DNA of 6,137 nucleotides from JBAPRR01 sp049281195 (GTDB lineage: Bacteria > Actinomycetota > Acidimicrobiia > Acidimicrobiales > CAVXTF01), in assembly GCA_049281195.1 (NCBI GenBank), contig JBAPRR010000411.1, forward strand, positions 1 through 6,137, in the 5' to 3' direction. Below are positions 1 through 4,402 of the stretch, one piece after another. Made by a program: the position numbers and the translations under genes. How positions within the stretch are numbered: position 1 is the first letter of the stretch; each line of letters begins with the position of its first letter. Under the pieces are notes generated by a model that searched no databases, was not told the origin of the DNA, and worked only from the letters and a program-made list of their open reading frames with translations.

Positions 1-1941
1 GTGGAGGGTGGGCTGAGCGATCCGGCTGGATTGGCGGTCGATAAGAAGGGCGATCTGTTTATCGCCGACACCGGCAACAACCAGGTGGTCGAGGTCCCAT
101 CCGGCGGCGGTGCACAGACCACCGTGGGCAGCGGGCTTGACGCCCCGAAAAGTGTTGCTGTCGATAAACACGGCGATGTGTTCATCGCCGACACGGGTAA
201 CAACCAGGTGGTTGAGGTCCCATCCGGCGGCGGTGCACAGACCACCGTGGGCAGCGGGCTTGACGCCCCGCAAGGTGTCGCCGTCGATAAAAAGGGCGAT
301 GTGTTCATCGCCGACACGGGAAACAACCAGGTGGTTGAGGTCCCAGCCGGCGGCGGTGCACAGACCACCGTGGGCAGCGGATTCAAAAATCCGGAAGGGG
401 TGGCGGTGGATGAAAACGGCGACGTGTTCGTCGCCGACACCGGCAACAACCAGCTGGTCGAGGTCCCAGGCGACGGCGGTCCACAGACCACCGTGGTGTC
501 GTCCGGCGACAACGTAACGCCGGCGGCGGTCTCCGTTGATGCCGAAGGCGACCTGTTCTTCACCGACATCAAAAACAAGCAGGTGGATGAAATCCCCGTT
601 TTCACTGACAACGTCGCCAACCTCACAGATGACGCTGGGTTCCTCCCTGGCGGCGTAGCGGCCGACGCCGAGGGAAATGTGTTCATTTCCAACCCCTCCG
701 GCCCCGGAGGTGGCGACGTGGTAGATGCCTCAACAGGCGCCCTCCCTGCAATGCCCCCCGGATTGACCCTTAGTAGTGAGGGGGTGCTGTCAGGCACTCC
801 CACTACCCCCGGTACCTACAGCTTTGTGGTCGAGGACGAGAATGGGGTTGGGGCATCCTTCAGCCCATTGGTGACCATCACCGTCACTCCACCTCCCGTG
901 GTGCTCGGGGAAATCGCCGTCGCAACCGCCGACCAAACGGCGGTGTTGGAGTTGGCCCCAGGTGGCGGTTCCGAAACCACGCCGGGCTGGGGGCTAAAGC
1001 AGCCATATGCGACCGCGTTCGACGCTAAGGGCGATCTGTTCATAGCCGACAGTCTCCACTACCGGGTGTTAGAGGTCCCGAGAGGCGACGGCGCCAGCGC
1101 CGAGGCCACTGTCAAAGGTGCTATGGGAGTGCCGACAGCCATGACCTTCGACGCCGAAGGCGATTTGTTCGTCGCCAACATCGGCCCCGGCAACAAGGTG
1201 GTGGAGGTCCCAGCGAATGGCGGCCCCGACATCACCTATGGCAGTGGACTGCAGGCACCAGAAGGCGTGGCGGTAGATGCCGAAGGCGATGTGTTCATCG
1301 CCGACGCGATCGCGTCCAACCGGGTGGTGGAGGATCCAGCCAACGGCGGCCCCCAGACCACCATTGCATCTGGGTTGAACTTCCCGACAGAACTGGCGGT
1401 CGACCCCAAGGGCGATCTGTTCATCGTTGAAAGGGGCGGGGTGATGGAGCGCCCAGCCGGTGGCGGCTCCCTGACCACCGTGGGCACCGGGCTGACTGAC
1501 CCGGGAGGGGTCGCGCTCGACGCCGAAGGCGATTTGCTCATCACCAACGACGGCAACCTGGTGGAGCTCCCAGCTAATGGCGGCCCCCAGACCACCCTGA
1601 TAAGTGGGTTGGGCGGCGGGTACTTATCGGTATACGTCATTCCGCCAAAGCTCACTGCCGACAGCCCACCAGTCAACGCCACGGTCGGAACCCCCTACAG
1701 CTACACCTTCAAAGCAACCTCACCCAAGGGCGAGCCAAAGACCACTTTCTTCCTCTCAGCAGTCGGGTTGCCGCCCGGATTGACCCTTCACAAAAAAACG
1801 GGCGTGCTGTCAGGCACCCCCACTACTCCCGGTAACTACGCCATCCAGGTCGAAGCAGCGAACGGGGCCTACGGCGTCGTCAGTCCAATCCTGAGCATTG
1901 TCGTGTCTCCCTCTCAGGGTGCTACGCGGCGACGGCGGTAA
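1..1941 (+). CDS. Extracellular NHL-repeat / putative-Ig protein, 5'-truncated by window edge
   Basis: This is the C-terminal 646 residues of a larger protein, probably an exported or surface protein that binds ligands or other proteins; no catalytic residues are visible. The blade signature (GVAVDxxGDVFIADTGNNQVVEVP) recurs with its GD[LV]F aspartate or equivalent at residues 18, 59, 100, 141, 184 and 226, which makes one six-bladed propeller. A second set follows at about 304, 345, 388, 430, 472 and 511. Each propeller is followed by a putative-Ig module with the PPGLTL...GVLSGTPTTPG signature (about 247-298 and 548-638). The first Ig module lacks the N-terminal half seen in the second. The GTG at position 1 falls inside a blade and has no signal peptide or ribosome site, so the true start is upstream. 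The protein ends in SPSQGATRRRR with TAA; there is no LPxTG sorting signal or C-terminal membrane helix. The NHL and Ig assignment is firm, the biological role unknown. Confidence 0.9.
   Translation: MEGGLSDPAGLAVDKKGDLFIADTGNNQVVEVPSGGGAQTTVGSGLDAPKSVAVDKHGDVFIADTGNNQVVEVPSGGGAQTTVGSGLDAPQGVAVDKKGDVFIADTGNNQVVEVPAGGGAQTTVGSGFKNPEGVAVDENGDVFVADTGNNQLVEVPGDGGPQTTVVSSGDNVTPAAVSVDAEGDLFFTDIKNKQVDEIPVFTDNVANLTDDAGFLPGGVAADAEGNVFISNPSGPGGGDVVDASTGALPAMPPGLTLSSEGVLSGTPTTPGTYSFVVEDENGVGASFSPLVTITVTPPPVVLGEIAVATADQTAVLELAPGGGSETTPGWGLKQPYATAFDAKGDLFIADSLHYRVLEVPRGDGASAEATVKGAMGVPTAMTFDAEGDLFVANIGPGNKVVEVPANGGPDITYGSGLQAPEGVAVDAEGDVFIADAIASNRVVEDPANGGPQTTIASGLNFPTELAVDPKGDLFIVERGGVMERPAGGGSLTTVGTGLTDPGGVALDAEGDLLITNDGNLVELPANGGPQTTLISGLGGGYLSVYVIPPKLTADSPPVNATVGTPYSYTFKATSPKGEPKTTFFLSAVGLPPGLTLHKKTGVLSGTPTTPGNYAIQVEAANGAYGVVSPILSIVVSPSQGATRRRR
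52..543 (+). repeat. 123-bp tandem repeat encoding four near-identical NHL blades
   Basis: The first four blades of the propeller gene repeat with an exact period of 123 bp (41 codons), at 52, 175, 298 and 421. Bases 91-147 and 214-270 are identical over 57 bp, including synonymous positions. The third and fourth units diverge progressively, and the next spacings are 129 and 126 bp. Identity at the DNA level indicates recent duplication or gene conversion, and makes the unit a candidate for copy-number change between strains. Confidence 0.9.
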
Positions 1942-2198
1942 TGGCCCCGGCCGGAGGCACATTTGCTGATCCTTGTTGGGAGTGACCCGTCATTAGCGCT
2001 ACCAATGCCGGATCTCGCAATGGAATCGATTCAGAGTCAGGATCGCGATCCGGAACGGATTTATCTTGAGGCAACGCCTAGGGCAACAAATGACTGGACC
2101 TCCACTCGCTTCTTGTAGCCATGGTGCGTGATCCAATTCGATGACACTCTCATCGCTCGGGCGCAACCCGATGGGGCCGTGATAGGACTTTGGCTACA
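1942..2198. other. Intergenic stretch after the propeller gene
   Basis: I see no credible gene here. It lacks a strong terminator after the propeller gene; the GC-rich CCCCGGCCGG at 1946-1955 is not followed by a T-tract. The one clear element is the perfect 12-bp palindrome GGATCGCGATCC at 2040-2051, of unknown meaning. The end of the stretch abuts the insertion-sequence relic. Confidence 0.6.
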
Positions 2199-2460
2199 TG
2201 AACCGCCCTGGCTTTCCTGGAGACTCCAGACCTTGGAAAGGTTGGGGTCATGGAAGCCAGTCAGAAGTCCAAGTCAGCGAAGCGATATCCGCCTGAGCTG
2301 AAGCAGCGTGCGATGAGGATGGTGCTCGAAGCCCGAGAGCACGACCCGCAAGACCAGGGCGCTGCGGATCACCGAAATCACCGGATTCTCCCCAGACTCG
2401 ATCGGCGGGTTCCGATCGAGGGTGGGGAATTGCCGGCCACGCCGACCCGAGGACGACGCG
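2199..2460 (+). mobile_element. Degenerate left end of an IS3-family insertion sequence
   Basis: The sequence starting TGAACCGCCCTGG at 2199, continuing to GGAGAC at 2219-2224, resembles the terminal inverted repeats I know from actinobacterial IS3-family elements. It lies about 50 bp before an orfA-like start codon, the normal layout. The relic fades at about 2460: no orfB, no DDE domain and no matching right end (a reverse-complement ending in GGGCGGTTCA) is present in the window. The outer boundary is inferred from the repeat, and the inner boundary is approximate. Confidence 0.65.
2250..2460 (+). pseudogene. IS3-family transposase OrfA fragment, frameshifted
   Basis: OrfA of IS3 elements is the DNA-binding helix-turn-helix part (HTH_Tnp_1 type) of the transposase. 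The ATG at 2250 opens a frame whose residues 11-30 (KRYPPELKQRAMRMVLEARE) fit the start of OrfA. Homology then moves to another frame, at 2356-2412, which reads RALRITEITGFSPDSIGGF and corresponds to the recognition part. It returns to the first frame at 2412-2450 with PIEGGELPATPTR, matching the usual segment after the helix-turn-helix. Two compensating indels are therefore needed. The first frame stays open to 2780, but its later residues look unrelated to any transposase and overlap a gene on the other strand, so I do not extend the call. It should be inactive. Confidence 0.7.
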
Positions 2461-2594
2461 ACGGTACGACCGGGGCGCGGCACAACCTGGACCGGCACCC
2501 GACGTACTGGTGGCAAGGATGGTGGGAGGTCGTCTTGGTCGCACTAGAACGTGCTCGACGGTGGCCTCCACGAAGCATCGAGGCTCAAACCGCT

Positions 2595-2624
2595 GAAAAG
2601 GGCGGGGTTTCCCCCGCCCTTTTC
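2595..2624. terminator. Bidirectional rho-independent terminator
   Basis: A perfect 13-bp stem (2595-2607 with 2612-2624, four-base loop TTTC) has a GC-rich core, GGGCGGGG/CCCCGCCC, flanked by AAAA on the left and TTTT on the right. It can therefore give a hairpin plus U-run in either direction. It sits 24 bp beyond the stop codon of the exported-protein gene on the - strand, its most likely client, and would also stop transcripts arriving from the IS relic on the + strand. Confidence 0.88.
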
Positions 2625-2648
2625 GTGGTTGAACGGAACTTGTGTTTA

Positions 2649-3260
2649 TCAAATGTTTTTCGAGTGCCCGCTGGAAATGGTGAGAGTCGAGAGGCCGCCT
2701 GCACTCTCGCACTGAGCGCCGATCTGGGCATCGGTTTCGGTCAGCACTGCGGTGGTGTCGGCCGTGGCAGACGGGTATGAGCCGGTGACCGTTGCGTTCT
2801 TCTGCACGAACTCCGCATTGCCGTTCGGGGCTGTCGCACCCCCGGCCCCTCCCTTGATCGTGCTATTGGAGGCGCCGTTGGAGTATTCGGTGGTGAATTT
2901 CGGCGCAGGGGCTTTGTCGTTCGAAAGGGAACTGCAGTTGCCCAGGCCCTTGCTGGTCCGCGTCTTCTTAGAGAGTCCCGTACTCGACACCACGGCGGGC
3001 GAGCCACCGGTGCAACCGGACGAGCTGAAGTTGTACGTTTCCGTTTCGGTGGCTGTTCCCTTACTGGTCGCTGTGAGCGGCGGGCTGAACGTGATCGTAC
3101 CGGTGATGTCCGAGCAGTTGTACGTTCCCGTTCCCGTTCCCGTTCCCGTTCCGGTCTTGCCGATCGAGGCTGCTGCTGCCAGATTCGGTGCGATGACGAC
3201 GGTGAGAAGCCCAACCGGTAGTGCTACGGCAAGAACACCCAACATGATTCTGCGAAGCAT
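2649..3260 (-). CDS. Exported Thr/Gly/Ser-rich protein with Sec signal peptide, unknown function
   Basis: The 203-residue product starts with a typical Sec signal peptide: MLRR, a hydrophobic core at about residues 5-24, and a signal peptidase I site in the Ala run near residues 28-32. The mature part opens with KTGTGTGTGTGTYNC (residues 35-49), continues with ITGTITFSPPLT, and is rich in Thr, Ser, Gly and Ala. Four cysteines (49, 83, 109, 184) are available for two disulfides outside the cell. There is no lipobox, sortase motif or C-terminal membrane helix, so secretion or loose wall association is likely. The style resembles uncharacterised exported beta-rich proteins of Acidimicrobiia, but I cannot name a family. 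The start at 3260 is fixed by a perfect AGGAGG four bases upstream; the next ATG (residue 6) would destroy the signal peptide's basic end. It is a single gene with its own terminator. A long open frame on the opposite strand is a composition shadow. Confidence 0.85.
   Translation of the reverse strand: MLRRIMLGVLAVALPVGLLTVVIAPNLAAAASIGKTGTGTGTGTGTYNCSDITGTITFSPPLTATSKGTATETETYNFSSSGCTGGSPAVVSSTGLSKKTRTSKGLGNCSSLSNDKAPAPKFTTEYSNGASNSTIKGGAGGATAPNGNAEFVQKNATVTGSYPSATADTTAVLTETDAQIGAQCESAGGLSTLTISSGHSKNI
3117..3153 (-). repeat. Hexanucleotide microsatellite encoding a Thr-Gly run
   Basis: Read on the - strand, GGAACG is repeated five times in tandem (3124-3153 carries GTTCCC four times plus GTTCCG), giving the (TG)n run just after the signal peptide. 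The unit is six bases, so slippage would lengthen or shorten the run by two residues without breaking the frame. A degenerate copy of the same tract and its flank, GTTGTACGTTTCCGTTTC, lies at 3030-3047 and encodes TETETYNF, compared with TGTGTYNC here. Confidence 0.85.
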
Positions 3261-3264
3261 TGAT

Positions 3265-3270
3265 CCTCCT
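3265..3270 (-). promoter_or_regulatory. Ribosome binding site AGGAGG
   Basis: The reverse complement reads AGGAGG-ATCA-ATG. The match to the Shine-Dalgarno consensus is perfect, with a slightly short four-base spacer, and it fixes the start codon of the exported-protein gene at 3260. Confidence 0.85.
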
Positions 3271-3287
3271 AGTTTTTCCCTGCTCGT

Positions 3288-3331
3288 AAATGCATTTTCT
3301 TATTCGGGGGTGAGTCGTGGCGCGCTAGCGC
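3288..3331 (-). promoter_or_regulatory. Leader/promoter region with two 10-bp palindromes
   Basis: Upstream of the exported-protein gene lie two perfect 10-bp palindromes: AAATGCATTT at 3288-3297 and GCGCTAGCGC at 3322-3331. They are spaced as operator-like sites could be, on either side of an A/T-richer stretch (AATAAGAAAA on the - strand) that might hold a -10 element. No convincing -35/-10 pair can be read, so the regulatory role is a guess. Confidence 0.25.
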
Positions 3332-3385
3332 CGACCTAATGACGTTCCAGCAAAGGTTCGTCACCCAACTCGAGAACGACACGCC

Positions 3386-3408
3386 AGGGCGGGATAGCCC
3401 CCGCCTTT
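3386..3408 (+). terminator. Possible weak + strand terminator or its remnant
   Basis: GGCGGG (3388-3393) pairs with CCCGCC (3400-3405) across a six-base loop. It is followed by TTTCTCTCTTCTCC, a pyrimidine-rich but not pure T tract. No + strand gene is visible upstream to use it, and it lies in the region upstream of the exported-protein gene, so it may be a relic or chance. Confidence 0.3.
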
Positions 3409-3425
3409 CTCTCTTCTCCTTTTGA

Positions 3426-3626
3426 TCAGGTCGACGCCAAAAGACGACGGCGGTGGGGGAATATATGCACACAAGGCCAGTCCCATGAACTGGGGCGAGG
3501 TGCTTCTGCGTCCGAGGTTGTGACTTCGCTGCACGCAAATAGCGAGGCGATGGATGCGCCTACGACAACTAGGGTCCACGATGGCCATCGCTGGCGCGGA
3601 ATACTTGTTCTCGGTATCTCGGACAC
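3426..3626 (-). CDS. Doubtful small lipoprotein-like ORF (66 aa)
   Basis: The frame starts with GTG at 3626 and would give a basic N-terminus (residues 1-13), a hydrophobic stretch WTLVVVGASIASLFAC (about residues 17-32), then a Ser/Thr/acidic segment SEVTTSDAEAP. This is the layout of a lipoprotein signal with cysteine near residue 32, although Phe at -2 of the lipobox (L-F-A-C) is unusual. The rest (WDWPCVHIFPHRRRLLAST) looks unlike a folded lipoprotein, so this may be a real small gene, the broken start of a longer one, or chance. Only a poor GGGTGG precedes the GTG, and a TGA lies two codons upstream. An overlapping open frame on the same strand competes for the region. Confidence 0.2.
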   Translation of the reverse strand: MSEIPRTSIPRQRWPSWTLVVVGASIASLFACSEVTTSDAEAPRPSSWDWPCVHIFPHRRRLLAST

Positions 3627-3993
3627 GGATCAGCCACCCGGCCAAGGCATTACACGCCTTCGCCATGCCAATGTATATGCGAGGCCGTTGTCGGGCTAGT
3701 CCACCCAGTAACGCGTTGCGCTCTGTGTGATCCGTGCGGAGCCTGATGACTCGATGACGAAGCAGCAGCTCGATACTCGCGATCAGGTGTCGTCACTAGC
3801 CGAAACATCTTTCCCCGTCCCGTGTGATGCGCATCCTGGTTCCGAGAATGGGTTGAGCATCATCAGGCCATGCTAGGTAAGTCCTCTGCGGGTTGAATCA
3901 GTAGATCGCCCATGTTTGTACCCGGATAAGGTCGCGAAGAATGCCCGCCAATTCGTCAAAAAGCCAGGTCACGGCGCCGCACCCGGCCACCTG

Positions 3994-4021
3994 CGGTGAG
4001 GACCCGTGCCGCTTCTCACCG
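3994..4021. other. Inverted repeat, 7-bp stem
   Basis: CGGTGAG at 3994-4000 pairs with CTCACCG at 4015-4021 across 14 bases. There is no T-tract on either side and no adjacent gene, so neither terminator nor riboswitch can be argued. Confidence 0.3.
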
Positions 4022-4148
4022 GAGGGCCTTGATTATCTGCGACGGTTCGGCGCAGGATGCGCACAGATCTGCTGAACGCCACCGAAAGGAATGGAACGAC
4101 AGGTGAACTCGGAGCATCCACGTTGTAGAGAGAAATGTCATACTAATG

Positions 4149-4233
4149 ATGACCGGCGTCATGTGGCGCGAGGCGAGTAAACCGCCCCCGAGATACGAAC
4201 GGTCACTGTTTGGTCGATCTGCCGTGTGACCAA
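4149..4233. other. Cluster of short inverted repeats downstream of the LAL gene
   Basis: ATGAC-CGGC-GTCAT (4149-4162) and TTGGTC...GACCAA (4210-4215 with 4228-4233) lie within 85 bp. The second is nested with GGTCAC/GTGACC at 4201-4206 and 4226-4231, giving two alternative pairings. They could be a protein-binding region or a decayed hairpin. No U-run follows in the direction of the LAL transcript, so they do not look like its terminator. Confidence 0.25.
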
Positions 4234-4402
4234 CCCGTCACGGTGCTTGCCACACCAACTATTGAACGATTCGCCACTTTCACTGATCGGCGTGCACACC
4301 ATTACCCTCGACCTGATTTCTGATTTATTTTTTCCGCAGCGAATGTGCCGGCGCGGGTCACAGCACACGAAAGACATGGCGAGGTCGTACCGTCGAAACG
4401 CT

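Larger units (their letters stand above)
3271..4402. other. Gene-poor interval between the exported-protein gene and the LAL regulator
   Basis: Over 1.1 kb on neither strand holds a gene I can defend. The frames are short, lack ribosome sites and match nothing I recognise. On the - strand one frame is open from 3792 down to 3361 and contains NALLGGLARQRPRIYIGMA around 3720-3664, but it has no good start codon. It is preceded by adjacent TAG and TGA stops, so it may be a decayed gene. A T-rich patch occurs at 4317-4333. The interval reads as degraded coding sequence or accessory DNA, with small inverted repeats listed separately. No tRNA or other known RNA gene was recognised. Confidence 0.55.

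Noticed and set aside
1..543. Tandem repeats at the window start considered as a CRISPR array
   Set aside because: The units are contiguous 123-bp coding repeats in frame with NHL blades, with no unique spacers.
2545..2558. TAGAACGTGCTCGA resembling a KstR-type operator (TNNAACNNGTTNNA)
   Set aside because: One half-site base mismatches, and there is no promoter or lipid-catabolism gene nearby.
2250..2780. Full 176-residue + strand frame starting at the orfA-like ATG
   Set aside because: Only the first part, with frame changes, resembles a transposase; the rest crosses the terminator and overlaps the opposite gene, so it is a chance extension.
2752..3339. 195-residue open frame on the + strand opposite the exported-protein gene
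   Set aside because: It is antisense to a gene with signal peptide, ribosome site and terminator, its protein is a low-complexity mirror (VPVPVPVP) of the microsatellite, and it has no ribosome site.
3361..3666. 101-residue - strand frame starting at the ATG at 3666
   Set aside because: There is no ribosome site, the frame runs open further upstream without a start, and the late part is Pro/Arg-rich noise; kept only as possible decayed sequence.
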